A stretch of 64,000 nt of DNA from the NCBI RefSeq assembly GCF_003201935.1, contig NZ_QJJL01000001.1:248001-312000 (forward strand), in the 5' to 3' direction. The first letter of the stretch is position 1. The number at the start of each line of letters is the position of its first letter. A program made the position numbers and the translations under genes. Below are positions 17,609 through 27,014 of this stretch, in pieces. The stretch is from Loktanella sp. PT4BL (GTDB lineage Bacteria > Pseudomonadota > Alphaproteobacteria > Rhodobacterales > Rhodobacteraceae). The notes beneath the pieces were generated by a model. The model did not search any database. It was not told the origin of the DNA and saw only the letters and a list, made by a program, of their open reading frames with translations.

Positions 17609-18903
17609 TCGGCCGCGACGTTCATCCGCGCACGCGCGTTGAGCGAACCCACGACGTCCAAAGCGCTGGACAGGCCATCTTCATGGAACCCGTTCTTCAT
17701 CCATGCACCGCAAAACCACGTCCGGTTTGCGCCATTCATCGCGGCCGCCGCCTGCTGGGCGGCGATCGCCTCAAGATCATATACGGGGTGTCGCAGTGTA
17801 ACTTCGTCCCAGATCAGTTCTTCCTTGATCGGACGGTTGCTGTTTAAAGTGACCATCATCTCCTCGGCTTTCAGCCAAGGCTGCAGCGAATTCATCCAAT
17901 AGGTCAAGTTGATCTCGGTATCGGTGCGCTGGGCATCCTCGGAATAGATCCACGATGACCAGACCTGACGGCGCTTCGGCATGATGGATGTATCAGAGTG
18001 CAGAACCACCTTGTTGGGTTGATACCGCACCGCACCGAGCACAGATTGCTCAACGGCTGTGGCGTCCGACAGCATCGCCAGCGTATCGTCGGAATGGGTT
18101 GCAAAGACTACCTCGTCAAAGGCTTCCCATTCCGCGCCATGTGTTTTGACTTCGGCACCTGCCTGCGTGCGGCGTACTGCATCAATCGGCGCGCCGAGAC
18201 GTGTCTCAACACCGCGTTTCAGCATATCCGCCCCAAGCCGCGTGACATACTCACGTGAACCGCCGTCAACCGTGTACCACTGGTGCTGGCCCGTTGCGCT
18301 CAGCAGTGCGTGATTGTCGAAAAACTTCATCATTGCATAGGCAGGAAAATCGAGAATCTTTTCTTTCGGGGTGGACCAGATCGCGCCCGAAAATGGCAGC
18401 AGATAATGATCGCGGAAATAATCGCTGAGTTTCAGTTTTTTCAGCAACTGGCCGATCGTCAGCGTCTCATCCTGACTCGCCTCGAGGCCTTTGGCGTTGA
18501 ATTTCAGAATATCGCGGACCATGCGTAAAAAGCGCGGGCTTGCGATATTGCTGCGCTGGGCGAAAAGCGCGTTCATGCTGGCAAGGCCATATTCCATGCG
18601 GCCTCCGCTGAACGATGCGCCAAAGCTCATGTTGCTTTTTGTGACCGGCACATCGAGGTCGCCGAACAGCTTTGTCAGATGCGGGTAATTGGCATAGTTG
18701 AAAACGATAAAGCCCGTATCCACAGCCTGATCGCCGTTTTTGCCCGCCATCCGTGTGCGTGCATGGCCGCCAAGACGCCCCTCTGCTTCATACAACACAA
18801 CTTGGTGGTTTTGTGCGAGCGCATGTGCAGCGCCCATTCCTGAAATACCGGCACCAATGACCGCAATTTTCTTGGGCGCGATCGTCCCGGCTTCGAATGG
18901 CAT
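17605..18903 (-). CDS. FAD/NAD(P)-dependent oxidoreductase, amine-oxidase fold (UfaD-like)
   Basis: 432 residues. The FAD-binding N-terminus reads KKIAVIGAGISGMGAAHALAQ (residues ~11-31) with the downstream GRLGGHARTR ribose-contact motif. The rest is the amino_oxidase fold also used by desaturases such as carotenoid and fatty acid enzymes. By position it matches R. sphaeroides RSP1091 (UfaD), reported to dehydrogenate a methylated fatty acid on the way to furan fatty acids. It is the first gene of the five-gene operon, expressed from the promoter at 18945-18972, divergent from rpoE-chrR. The methyltransferase partner (UfaM/CfaA) is absent from this window. Confidence 0.87.
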   Translation of the reverse strand: MPFEAGTIAPKKIAVIGAGISGMGAAHALAQNHQVVLYEAEGRLGGHARTRMAGKNGDQAVDTGFIVFNYANYPHLTKLFGDLDVPVTKSNMSFGASFSGGRMEYGLASMNALFAQRSNIASPRFLRMVRDILKFNAKGLEASQDETLTIGQLLKKLKLSDYFRDHYLLPFSGAIWSTPKEKILDFPAYAMMKFFDNHALLSATGQHQWYTVDGGSREYVTRLGADMLKRGVETRLGAPIDAVRRTQAGAEVKTHGAEWEAFDEVVFATHSDDTLAMLSDATAVEQSVLGAVRYQPNKVVLHSDTSIMPKRRQVWSSWIYSEDAQRTDTEINLTYWMNSLQPWLKAEEMMVTLNSNRPIKEELIWDEVTLRHPVYDLEAIAAQQAAAAMNGANRTWFCGAWMKNGFHEDGLSSALDVVGSLNARARMNVAAE

Positions 18904-18944
18904 GTGTGGGGGGCTCCAGCTTCGCTTGATCGTTTCTTATTGTT

Positions 18945-18972
18945 GTTACGTCCCTACTACTTACATGGATCA
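18945..18972 (-). promoter_or_regulatory. predicted RpoE (ECF sigma) promoter for the five-gene operon
   Basis: Read on the minus strand: TGATCC (plus 18972-18967), a 16-nt spacer, then CGTAAC (18950-18945). This fits the RpoE consensus described for R. sphaeroides (TGATC-type -35, CGTA/TAA-type -10). It lies 41 nt upstream of the FAD oxidoreductase start. The divergent rpoE promoter has the same hexamers and an identical spacer, which strongly supports both. Confidence 0.82.
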
Positions 18973-18994
18973 TCACAAAAAAACATCAATGTTG

Positions 18995-19022
18995 TGATCC
19001 ACTCCGTGATCGGGCGCGTAAT
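18995..19022 (+). promoter_or_regulatory. predicted RpoE autoregulatory promoter for rpoE-chrR
   Basis: TGATCC at 18995-19000, 16 nt, then CGTAAT at 19017-19022. Transcription would begin near 19029. This implies autoregulation of the sigma/anti-sigma pair, as known for RpoE-ChrR. The two divergent -35 elements are only 22 nt apart, so the polymerases may compete. Confidence 0.82.
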
Positions 19023-19133
19023 ACCCATATGTTAACGGAAACAACCACCTTGAGAAAAGCGGATGCGTTGCCTGTGCCAAGCACATATGATGGTGCGAAG
19101 GCACATCTAAAGCGCGCAGCGGAGACATCAAAG

Positions 19134-19685
19134 GTGAATACCGAACAAACGACGAAACGTATGGCTTGGGTCGTCCAGGTCTATGCGGTGCGTGATAACC
19201 AGGACCGTGCGGCATTCGCCGAACTGTTCGGCTATTTTGCACCTCGCGTGAAATCGTTTTTAATGAAATCGGGGGCCAGCCCGGATCTGGCAGAAGAATG
19301 CACACAGGAGGTCATGGCGACCCTTTGGAACAAGGCCCATATGTTCGATCCGACCAAGGCGAGTGTATCCACATGGATTTTTACAATCGCCCGAAATCGC
19401 AAGATCGACATTCTGCGCAAACAGCGCCGGCCTGAACCCGAAGATCTGCCATGGGGCCCTGAAGCGGAACCAGATCAGGCCGATGCCATCGGCTTGCAGC
19501 AGGAAACGGAACAGCTCGGGCAGGCCTTGGCCACTTTGCCCGAAGAACAAAGGAAACTGATTGAGCGCGCCTACTTTGGCGAGCTAACCCATAGTCAAAT
19601 CGCCGCAGAGACGGGATTGCCACTGGGTACAATCAAATCGCGGATTAGGTTGGCGCTGGATCGGCTGCGCCACGCAATGAAATGA
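19134..19685 (+). CDS. rpoE: ECF sigma factor, RpoE of the RpoE-ChrR singlet-oxygen system
   Basis: 183 residues from the GTG at 19134, preceded by GGAG at 19121-19124. The frame extends up to an ATG at 19029, giving 218 residues. That ATG falls at the predicted transcription start, so it would be leaderless, and the extra 35 residues are not typical of this family. Region 2 is seen in FLMKSGASPDLAEECTQEVM and STWIFTIARNRKIDILRK; region 4 is ALATLPEEQRKLIERAYF then GLPLGTIKSRIRLALDRLR. It directs transcription of singlet-oxygen and peroxide defence genes when released by ChrR. Its stop overlaps chrR (ATGA). Confidence 0.9.
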   Translation: MNTEQTTKRMAWVVQVYAVRDNQDRAAFAELFGYFAPRVKSFLMKSGASPDLAEECTQEVMATLWNKAHMFDPTKASVSTWIFTIARNRKIDILRKQRRPEPEDLPWGPEAEPDQADAIGLQQETEQLGQALATLPEEQRKLIERAYFGELTHSQIAAETGLPLGTIKSRIRLALDRLRHAMK

Positions 19686-20344
19686 TGAACGACATGACAA
19701 AGATAAAACATCACCTGACCGAGCCTCTCTTGATGGGCTATGCCGCCGGAACGCTGCCGGAGGCGTTTAATCTGGTCGTGGCGACGCACATCAGCATGTG
19801 TGACGATTGTCGCGCGGCCCTGGCCGGGTATGAAGCTGTCGGCGGTGAAGTCATGATGGATACGGCGCCTGTTGATGTGGCCGAGGATGCACTGGCCGCG
19901 ACACTCGCCTTGATTGACAGTGGCAAGTTTGCGGACCAGCCGGCACCGCGGCGTACAAAAGACAGCGTGTTCCCAGGCCCTCTTCAGGACTATGTCTCAG
20001 GCGATATCGACAGTCTGAAGTGGCGCAAAGTTGGTGGCGGTGTAAGCCAGTTGGTACTGAAAACATCAAAAGATGCCAGCGTGCGCTTGTTGCGGATTCC
20101 GGCAGGTACGGCCGTTCCGGATCATGGACACCGCGGGACAGAGCTGACGCTTGTGCTGCAGGGGGCCTTTACGGACGAAGAAGACCGTTTTGGCGCGGGT
20201 GACGTTGAGGTGGCCAACGAAGATTTGCACCACACGCCAGTCGCTGAGGAAGGTATGGATTGCATCTGTCTTGCAGCAACAGATGCGCCGCTCCGGTTCA
20301 ACGGGTTGGTTCCCCGCATCGCGCAGCGTTTCATCGGGATCTAA
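19682..20344 (+). CDS. chrR: ChrR family anti-sigma factor (zinc anti-sigma domain plus cupin)
   Basis: 220 residues. The N-terminal anti-sigma domain keeps the zinc ligands expected from R. sphaeroides ChrR: His11, His36, Cys40 and Cys43 (H-x3-C-x2-C). The C-terminal cupin-like domain carries HGHRGTE, a later His in DLHHTP, and a Cys-x-Cys pair in DCICLA. These are the residues tied to singlet-oxygen sensing. It holds RpoE inactive until singlet oxygen or organic peroxide triggers its degradation. The ATGA overlap with rpoE keeps the two in stoichiometry. A strong terminator follows at 20367. Confidence 0.92.
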   Translation: MMNDMTKIKHHLTEPLLMGYAAGTLPEAFNLVVATHISMCDDCRAALAGYEAVGGEVMMDTAPVDVAEDALAATLALIDSGKFADQPAPRRTKDSVFPGPLQDYVSGDIDSLKWRKVGGGVSQLVLKTSKDASVRLLRIPAGTAVPDHGHRGTELTLVLQGAFTDEEDRFGAGDVEVANEDLHHTPVAEEGMDCICLAATDAPLRFNGLVPRIAQRFIGI

Positions 20345-20366
20345 TCGCGGCAGCAATATTTATTGG

Positions 20367-20402
20367 AAGGCGCCCCAATTGGTTTTGGGGCGCCTTTTCC
20401 TT
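20367..20402 (+). terminator. rho-independent terminator after chrR
   Basis: A perfect 12-bp stem (AAGGCGCCCCAA with TTGGGGCGCCTT) surrounds a 6-nt loop and runs into TTTTCCTTT. It is 23 nt past the chrR stop. It may also serve the convergent SDR gene ending at 20418. Confidence 0.9.
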
Positions 20403-20417
20403 TATTGGGTCCGGTCC

Positions 20418-21176
20418 CTAGACGGAATGATAAGTCTCGGTGTTGCCATCAACCGCGATTGCCTGACCTGATATAAATTTCGCTGCATCAGAGGAAAGGT
20501 AAAGACAAAGCTGCGCGATTTCCGCAGGTTCTGCGAACCGGCGCAGGGAACTGCCGGATGCATATTCCTGATAGACATCTTGCGGTGTCACGCCACGCGC
20601 CTGCGCTTCGGCGGCAAGCACCCTGTCCATACGATCACCACTGACAGCACCCGGACAGATCGCATTGCAGCGGATGCCGTATGGTCCCAATTCGGTTGCG
20701 ATGGTCTTGGTAAAGCCGATCACCGCCCATTTTGCCGCAGCATAAGGCGCACGAAACGGCGCACCGAACAGGCCGGAGGTCGAGGACAGATTGATAATCA
20801 CGCCAGATTTCTGGCGTTTCATCACAGGGGCGATCGCGCGGCAGGTGATCATCTGCGCATCGAGGTTCACCGCAAGGCATGTCCGCCACTGTGCAAGATC
20901 AAGTGCCTCAACGGGGTCAGCTTGTCCTGCAATACCCGCATTATTGATCAGGACATCGCAACCGCCAAATCTGGTAATCCCGTCCTGCAGCCAAGCGTCC
21001 AGTGCCGCTTCATCGGTCACGTCAACGCACGTCCCGTTGATCTCCTCTGCGAGGTTATCAATCGCTGTGCGGTCCTGATCGCAGACGAATACCTGCGCAC
21101 CTTGTGCGGCATAGGTCTCGGCAATCACTTTGCCGATGCCACCTGCGCCAGCGGTGATGAAAACACGTTGCGACAT
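20418..21176 (-). CDS. SDR family oxidoreductase
   Basis: 252 residues. The cofactor motif is TAGAGGIG (8-15) and NNAG is at 78-81. Active-site Ser131/132, Tyr145 and Lys149 (YAAAK) are in place, and the C-terminal GQAIAVDGNTETYHSV is typical of classical SDRs. Asp33 after VFVC would favour NAD(H) over NADP(H). The substrate is unknown. It starts 3 nt after the rmuC stop, so it is co-transcribed with rmuC and mutL, although no functional tie is apparent. Confidence 0.9.
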   Translation of the reverse strand: MSQRVFITAGAGGIGKVIAETYAAQGAQVFVCDQDRTAIDNLAEEINGTCVDVTDEAALDAWLQDGITRFGGCDVLINNAGIAGQADPVEALDLAQWRTCLAVNLDAQMITCRAIAPVMKRQKSGVIINLSSTSGLFGAPFRAPYAAAKWAVIGFTKTIATELGPYGIRCNAICPGAVSGDRMDRVLAAEAQARGVTPQDVYQEYASGSSLRRFAEPAEIAQLCLYLSSDAAKFISGQAIAVDGNTETYHSV

Positions 21177-21179
21177 GAG

Positions 21180-22418
21180 CTAGACCTTCGGTGGCATAAT
21201 GGGCACGACTTTCGTCTCAGGGTCCGGTGCGATCTCTTCAAAGTCGAAATGATCCAGACGGTGCGCACGTTTGCCCGCCTTTTCGGCTGATATCTTGATA
21301 TCTTCGATATCTTTTGCCGCCTGCCCGAAGTGCCGGTCGAGGTTGCCCACGCGCGTCACCAGACGGTCGACATCGCCCCCAAGCAACGCCAGTTCCTTGC
21401 GGATCGCCCCTGTCTGCTCGCGCATTCGCGCGTCTTTCAGGATGGCGCGCATCGTGTTCAGGGTCGCCATGCAGGTGGTTGGTGAGACGATCCAGACGCG
21501 CGCGGTGAAACCTTCGCGCACCACATGGGGGAGGCGGCTGTGGAGTTCGGCATAGACGGCCTCGGACGGCAGGAACATCAAGGCACCGTCGGCGGTTTCG
21601 CCTTCAATCAGATAGCTCTCGGATATCTTTTTGATGTGCGTTCTGATCGCCTGTCCAAAGGTGGTCAGCGCGCGTTCGCGTTCCGGCTTTGTCTCTGCCG
21701 CCATCAAAGCCTCGTAGGCCTCAAGCGGAAATTTCGCGTCGACAACAATAGGGCCGGGCGGATTGGGCAAGTGGATGAGGCAATCGGGTCTGCTGCCGTT
21801 TGAAAGGGTCGCCTGCCAAGTGTAGCTGTCCGATGGCAGGGCCTTGGACACGATATCCTGCAACTGGATCTCGCCGAACGCGCCGCGTGTCTGCTTGTTT
21901 GACAGGATATCCTGCAAGGACAGCACGTCGCCCGACAGCTTTTCAATATTGGTCTGCGCCTTGTCGATTGTGGCCAGCCGTTCTTGCAACTCTGTCAGGC
22001 TTTTGGTGGTCTTTTCGGACGATCCGGTCAGCGTGTCCTTCATGCGCTCCTGCATTTCGGTCAAGGCGCGCGCCGATCTCATCGCGTTTTCAGCCAGCCG
22101 TTCGGCCATCTGTGCCTGCACTTCGGCCAGACGCGCCTCCATCGTCTGCACGACGTGCACCTGCGCATTGGCCTGCGCCTCGCTGACGATGCTGATGTTG
22201 CCTGCAAGCTGTTGCTGACCCTGCCCCAACGAATGGACATCCTGCGACAAGCGCCCGACCTGTGACGCGACAAACTGGACGGCCTCTGTGGATTTTCCTG
22301 CACGGCGCACCGTCATGATCAAGAGGATCAGTACGAGGAGCAAAATTGCCCCTCCAAGGATCACGCCAAGCACCATGGGATCGCTGAGGTCGTAGATATT
22401 CTCGCCAATCTGGATCAT
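21180..22418 (-). CDS. rmuC: DNA recombination protein RmuC
   Basis: 412 residues. One N-terminal membrane helix (residues ~15-38) is followed by a long coiled coil (~45-165), then the RmuC nuclease-like domain ([44 protein letters not shown]). The family limits inversions at short inverted repeats, and the core resembles PD-(D/E)xK nucleases. Its start overlaps the mutL stop by 4 nt, giving a mutL-rmuC DNA maintenance unit. Confidence 0.93.
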   Translation of the reverse strand: MIQIGENIYDLSDPMVLGVILGGAILLLVLILLIMTVRRAGKSTEAVQFVASQVGRLSQDVHSLGQGQQQLAGNISIVSEAQANAQVHVVQTMEARLAEVQAQMAERLAENAMRSARALTEMQERMKDTLTGSSEKTTKSLTELQERLATIDKAQTNIEKLSGDVLSLQDILSNKQTRGAFGEIQLQDIVSKALPSDSYTWQATLSNGSRPDCLIHLPNPPGPIVVDAKFPLEAYEALMAAETKPERERALTTFGQAIRTHIKKISESYLIEGETADGALMFLPSEAVYAELHSRLPHVVREGFTARVWIVSPTTCMATLNTMRAILKDARMREQTGAIRKELALLGGDVDRLVTRVGNLDRHFGQAAKDIEDIKISAEKAGKRAHRLDHFDFEEIAPDPETKVVPIMPPKV

Positions 22419-24226
22419 GTGCGCCCGAAAAGCCGTTCGATATCGGCCAGTTTGAGTTCAACATAGGTGGGTCGGCCGTGGTTGCATTGCCCTGATAGTG
22501 GCGTCGCCTCCATTTCACGGAGAAGCGCGTTCATTTCCGCCGCCTGCATGCGCCTGCCAGAGCGGATCGAGCCGTGACAGGCGACGCGGCTGAGGATTGC
22601 CTCGATCCGTGCTTGGACCGACGCGCTGTCGCCTTGGTCGGCAAGTTCATCCAGAATATCGCGGATCATTGCTGCGGCGTTTACCTCGCCCAGAATTGCG
22701 GGCGTCTCGCGCACAGCCACAGCATTGCCGCCAAAGGGTTCAATGGTCAGGCCGAATTTGGCCAGATCATCGGCGATTTCCAGCAAATGCGCCGCTTCGT
22801 TCGCTGAAAGCTCGACCACTTCGGGGATCAGCAGAGCCTGCGCCGCAACGCCGTTTTCAGCCATCTGTGTTTTGAGCTTTTCATAGACCAGCCGTTCGTG
22901 CGCGGCATGTTGATCTACGATGACAATGCCCTTTTCGGTTTGCGCAATGATATAGTTTTCATGCACCTGCGCGCGGGCAGCACCAAGGGGCAGGTGATCG
23001 GGTTCATCCGCCAACACCGGTTCAAACCGTGCAGAGGGTTGCTCCCCAAACCCGGGTGCTTGTGCCTGAAACGTCATTGACCGTGCGCTGAAACTGGGCC
23101 GGTCCATCTGGTAAACCCGTGGCGTGGCAGGTTGCGGTGTCATCGCGCCCAGCGTCGCGTTTGCCACGGTTGTGGAGGCGCGGTGCCCTGCGTCGGCCAA
23201 GGCATGCCGCAGGCCGGATACGATCAAGCCGCGCACGGTCCCCGGATCACGGAAACGGACCTCGGACTTTGCTGGGTGGACGTTCACGTCCACCAATGTC
23301 GGGTCGCAGTCCACGAACAACGCCGCCACCGGATGCCTGTCGCGCGACAGCACGTCCATGTAGGCCGCGCGCAACGCGCCCAGCAGCATCTTGTCCCGCA
23401 CAGGGCGGCCGTTGACGAAAAGGAACTGCGCCACCGCTGCCCCGCGCGAATAGGTCGGGAGCGCGGCATAACCTGTCAGGTGAAAACCATCGCGCTGGGT
23501 GTCGATCCGCAGGGCGTTTTCGGCAAAATCCTTGCCCAAGACCACCTGCAACCGTCCGTGCAGCGCATCAAAAAGATCGCCAGTTTCAGCATCGGCACGA
23601 AACACGGTGCGGTTATCCCCGTTTGAGGCATCGCGCAGAATGAAGGTGATGAAAGGTTCGGCCATTGCCAGCCGCTTGACGACATCAGTCACTGCCTGCG
23701 CCTCTGCCCTGTCGGTGCGCAGGAACTTCAGCCGTGCAGGGGTGGCGTAGAACAGATCACGTAGTTCAATGACGGTCCCTGCGGAAAGTGCCGCCGGTTT
23801 CACGCCCTCTGTCTTGCCGCCCGCGACAGCAATCATGGCCGCATCTGCACCTTTCGCGCACGATGTGATTGTCAGACGACCTGTTGCACCCAACGATGGC
23901 AGCGCTTCGCCACGAAAACCGAAAGAGCGGATGTTGAGAAGGTCAGAGCCGTCGATCTTGGATGTTGCATGCCGTGAAAGCGCCAAGGGAAGGTCTGCCC
24001 CAGTCATACCGCAGCCGTTGTCTGTGACGCGGATCAGGGTCTTGCCGCCATCGGCGATCACCACCTCAATACGGGTGGCGCCTGCATCGACGCTGTTTTC
24101 GACTAGTTCTTTGACGGCCGATGCGGGGCGTTCCAGCACTTCGCCCGCCGCAATCCGGTTGATTGCAGCGTCATCAAGTTGCCGGATCACGGGGCGCGGC
24201 TGTATTTGGGGGTCTGCGGTGGCCAT
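22415..24226 (-). CDS. mutL: DNA mismatch repair endonuclease MutL
   Basis: 603 residues from the ATG at 24226. The frame extends to 24370, but the conserved N-terminus ([17 protein letters not shown]) begins here. GHKL ATPase motifs follow: [18 protein letters not shown] and GFRGEALPS. The C-terminal dimerisation domain carries [12 protein letters not shown], matching the DQHA-x2-E-x4-E metal site of nicking MutL proteins. This is as expected for a bacterium without MutH. It couples MutS mismatch recognition to strand removal. It overlaps rmuC by 4 nt; mutS is not in the window. Confidence 0.95.
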   Translation of the reverse strand: MATADPQIQPRPVIRQLDDAAINRIAAGEVLERPASAVKELVENSVDAGATRIEVVIADGGKTLIRVTDNGCGMTGADLPLALSRHATSKIDGSDLLNIRSFGFRGEALPSLGATGRLTITSCAKGADAAMIAVAGGKTEGVKPAALSAGTVIELRDLFYATPARLKFLRTDRAEAQAVTDVVKRLAMAEPFITFILRDASNGDNRTVFRADAETGDLFDALHGRLQVVLGKDFAENALRIDTQRDGFHLTGYAALPTYSRGAAVAQFLFVNGRPVRDKMLLGALRAAYMDVLSRDRHPVAALFVDCDPTLVDVNVHPAKSEVRFRDPGTVRGLIVSGLRHALADAGHRASTTVANATLGAMTPQPATPRVYQMDRPSFSARSMTFQAQAPGFGEQPSARFEPVLADEPDHLPLGAARAQVHENYIIAQTEKGIVIVDQHAAHERLVYEKLKTQMAENGVAAQALLIPEVVELSANEAAHLLEIADDLAKFGLTIEPFGGNAVAVRETPAILGEVNAAAMIRDILDELADQGDSASVQARIEAILSRVACHGSIRSGRRMQAAEMNALLREMEATPLSGQCNHGRPTYVELKLADIERLFGRT

Positions 24227-24287
24227 GCCACAATCTGTAGCATGGCCCACCGCGATTCTGCGAGTGGAAAACAGGGTGGCAGAGGGG

Positions 24288-25598
24288 CTACTGCGTCGAT
24301 TCAAGCCCCTCGGGCTGACCAACCACAACAAAGTGCAGCCCTTCTGGTTGCAGCAATTCGGCGGCAACACGGTTCACGTCTTCCAGCGTGACTGCCTCAA
24401 CAAAACTGTTGCGGTCCACCACATAATCCGGCGTCAGGCCGATCATCTGCATTCCAGCCATAATGCTCGCAATATCGGCATTTCCATCAAATCGCAGAGG
24501 GTATTCGCCCGTCAGATAGGTCTTGGCAACCGCCAGTTCTTCCGGCGTCACACCCTCGCGCGCCATCCGTTCCCATTCGCTGCGGGTCACTTCTATTGCT
24601 TCGGCAATCGTCTCGTTCGAGGAGGCGACAGTTCCGAGGATCATTTCCGCATGGTATTTGGGCACAAGGGACGTGCCGATGCCATAGGTCAGGCCGCGCT
24701 TTTCACGCACTTCGGTCATCAGGCGGGATTCAAAGCCGCCTGCACCCAGAATATGGTTCAGCACGAAAGCGGCGAAGAAGTCTTCGTCGTCGCGTTTCAG
24801 ACCTGCCTGTCCGAAGAAGGCGACAGATTGGGGGGTTTCAAACTCAACAACCGTGATGCCCCCATCCAGACCAAAGGCAACGTCATCGGGCAAAGCTGGG
24901 CCCTCTGCGGGCAGATCACCCAAAAGGTCATCAAGCATAGCGCCCACGGTTTCGGCGGTCGTGTCGCCCACAACGGATACAAAGAGCCGGTCGAGTACCA
25001 ACGCATTGCGATGTGCTTCGAACATGTCGTCACGCGTCAGGGCGGTTACGGAGTCGATCGTCCCGTCAATGCTGGACCCGTAAGGATGGTCGCCAAAGGC
25101 GTTCGCGTAGAATGTTGAACTTGCAATCGCATTGGGGCTTTTGGCATCGCTGTTAATGCCCGCAATGACCTGTGCGCGCACACGGTCCAGCGCGTCCTGG
25201 TCAAAGCGCGGCGCGATCAGTGCCTGCCGCAACAAGGCGATAGCTTCTTCTTTGTTTTCGGTCAGAAAGCGCGCCGAGATTTGCATGCTGTCGTCAAAGG
25301 CGCGGAACGTGAAACTGGCGGCAAGGTCTTCCAGCGTGGTCTGGAATTCCTGCGCTGTCATATCGCCGGAGCCTTCCTCCAGAAGTGCGGCCATCAGATT
25401 TGTCGCGCCGCGTTTTCCGGGCAGGTCAAGCGTGCCGCCACCCCGAATACGGATTTCCAACGCGACAAACGGGATTGCGGGTTCTTCGACCACCCACGCA
25501 TTGATCCCGCCGGGTGATGTGACCTGCTGGATGTCCAGCTCTGCCCGCGCGGTTGTGGCGATGATGGTCAGGCAAAATGCAATCAGAATACGCAGCAT
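24288..25598 (-). CDS. M16 family peptidase-like protein lacking the zinc motif
   Basis: 436 residues from the ATG at 25598, which shares one base with the upstream stop (TGATG) behind an AGGAGG site. An N-terminal signal peptide ([19 protein letters not shown]) points to the periplasm. The fold is pitrilysin-like, but the HxxEH zinc motif is absent: that region reads [14 protein letters not shown]. In bacterial M16B pairs one subunit is catalytic and the other supplies substrate-binding residues, so this is best seen as the non-catalytic partner of the preceding gene. Confidence 0.9.
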   Translation of the reverse strand: MLRILIAFCLTIIATTARAELDIQQVTSPGGINAWVVEEPAIPFVALEIRIRGGGTLDLPGKRGATNLMAALLEEGSGDMTAQEFQTTLEDLAASFTFRAFDDSMQISARFLTENKEEAIALLRQALIAPRFDQDALDRVRAQVIAGINSDAKSPNAIASSTFYANAFGDHPYGSSIDGTIDSVTALTRDDMFEAHRNALVLDRLFVSVVGDTTAETVGAMLDDLLGDLPAEGPALPDDVAFGLDGGITVVEFETPQSVAFFGQAGLKRDDEDFFAAFVLNHILGAGGFESRLMTEVREKRGLTYGIGTSLVPKYHAEMILGTVASSNETIAEAIEVTRSEWERMAREGVTPEELAVAKTYLTGEYPLRFDGNADIASIMAGMQMIGLTPDYVVDRNSFVEAVTLEDVNRVAAELLQPEGLHFVVVGQPEGLESTQ

Positions 25599-26929
25599 CA
25601 GCGTGCCTCCTCCTGGTTTGCCACGACCCAACCGGTCACGGATTGATCACGGTTCAGCACTTTGGCGGCGACCGCTTTGATGTCTTCTTCGGTGACGGAC
25701 TGCAGGATTTCCGGCCACTCCTGCACATCGGCGACCGTCAGGCTCTGCGACAGGGCCGCGCCATAGCGTTGCGCCAGCCCTTGCACGTCATCAAGCGCAT
25801 ATATTTCGGATGCGCGGAGCTGCGTGCGGATACTTTCCATGCGCGCAGGGTCGATCTCGGCTTCCAGAAAGGCGTTTACGACCTCGTCCATCGCAGCCTC
25901 TGCCTCGGACAGGGAAACGCCATCGGCGGGGACAACTGAAAATGAAAATACGCCGTCATCCAAAGTGGACCCATTGTAAGAGGCGTTGGTGTAGATGGCT
26001 GTCTGCGTGTCGAATTGCAGGGCTTGTCCCAAAGCCGAGGTAAAGGGCGAACCGCCCAAAAGCTCGGCCAGATAGACCAAGGCAGCAGCTTCGCGCTGTG
26101 CACCGGGGTCGCGTTCGGGGGCCAGATACATGCGCACCAGATAGGGCTGGCTGACACGCGCATCGACGTAGGTGATCCGGCGTTCGGCACGCTGCGGCGG
26201 TTCTTGCGGGCGTTCACGGACAGGCAGTTGGTCTTCGGCAGGGATCACGCCGTAATACTGTCTTGCCAGTGCAAGAACCTCTTCGGGTTCAACGTCACCG
26301 GCGACTACAAGAATTGCGTTGTTGGGTGAATAGTAGAGATCGTAAAACCCAAGCGCGTCTTGCAGATCAAGCTCTTCCATCTCGTGTTTCCAGCCAATGA
26401 TCGGCACACCGTAGCGGTGGTTCTGGAACAGGGCTGCGCGGAACTGCTCGCGTGCGAGTGCGTTGGGGTTGTTCTCGGTGCGCTGGTTGCGCTCTTCAAG
26501 AACGACCTGACGCTCGGTTTCGACATCCTCGGCGGTGATCCGCAGGTTGTTCATCCGGTTGCTTTCCATCTGCATCATCAGCTCAAGACGGTCGGCGGCC
26601 ACACGTTGGAAATAGGCGGTGTAGTCATAGCTGGTGAAGGCGTTGTCGCGCCCACCATTGGCCGCCACCGTTGCCGAAAACTCACCCGATTCAAGCACAT
26701 CAGTTGCTTTGAACAGCAAATGCTCAAGGAAGTGCGCCACACCGGAGGCACCAACAGGTTCATCCGCGGACCCGACTTTGTACCAGAGCATGTGCACGAC
26801 AACAGGCGCGCGGTGGTCTTCGATCACAACCACTTCCATGCCGTTTTCGAGCGTATATGTCGTGACTTCTTCGGCTTGCGCAGCCGTGGCGGATAGCGCC
26901 ATCACCAGAACAGCGAATAGACGTTTCAT
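25598..26929 (-). CDS. M16 family zinc metallopeptidase, catalytic partner
   Basis: 443 residues from the ATG at 26929, behind AGGGG. A GTG two codons upstream is less well placed. A signal peptide (MKRLFAVLVMALSATAAQA) is followed by the inverted zinc motif HFLEH (His66-His70), with the third ligand in the ETERQVVLEE helix (~residues 137-146). It is a periplasmic peptidase, and processing of signal fragments or imported peptides is the usual proposal. It is translationally coupled to the inactive paralogue downstream, probably forming a heterodimer. Confidence 0.93.
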   Translation of the reverse strand: MKRLFAVLVMALSATAAQAEEVTTYTLENGMEVVVIEDHRAPVVVHMLWYKVGSADEPVGASGVAHFLEHLLFKATDVLESGEFSATVAANGGRDNAFTSYDYTAYFQRVAADRLELMMQMESNRMNNLRITAEDVETERQVVLEERNQRTENNPNALAREQFRAALFQNHRYGVPIIGWKHEMEELDLQDALGFYDLYYSPNNAILVVAGDVEPEEVLALARQYYGVIPAEDQLPVRERPQEPPQRAERRITYVDARVSQPYLVRMYLAPERDPGAQREAAALVYLAELLGGSPFTSALGQALQFDTQTAIYTNASYNGSTLDDGVFSFSVVPADGVSLSEAEAAMDEVVNAFLEAEIDPARMESIRTQLRASEIYALDDVQGLAQRYGAALSQSLTVADVQEWPEILQSVTEEDIKAVAAKVLNRDQSVTGWVVANQEEAR

Positions 26930-27014
26930 AGGCACCCCTTCAGAAATTGATCACAAGGAAACCTACGCCGCTTTGCCCATGGTTCAAGTCACCATACGCA
27001 GATGTGAGGTTAGC

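Noticed and set aside
23769-25118. 449-codon plus-strand open frame across mutL and an M16 gene
   Set aside because: Antisense to clear domains of both genes; no ribosome-binding site and no recognisable motif.
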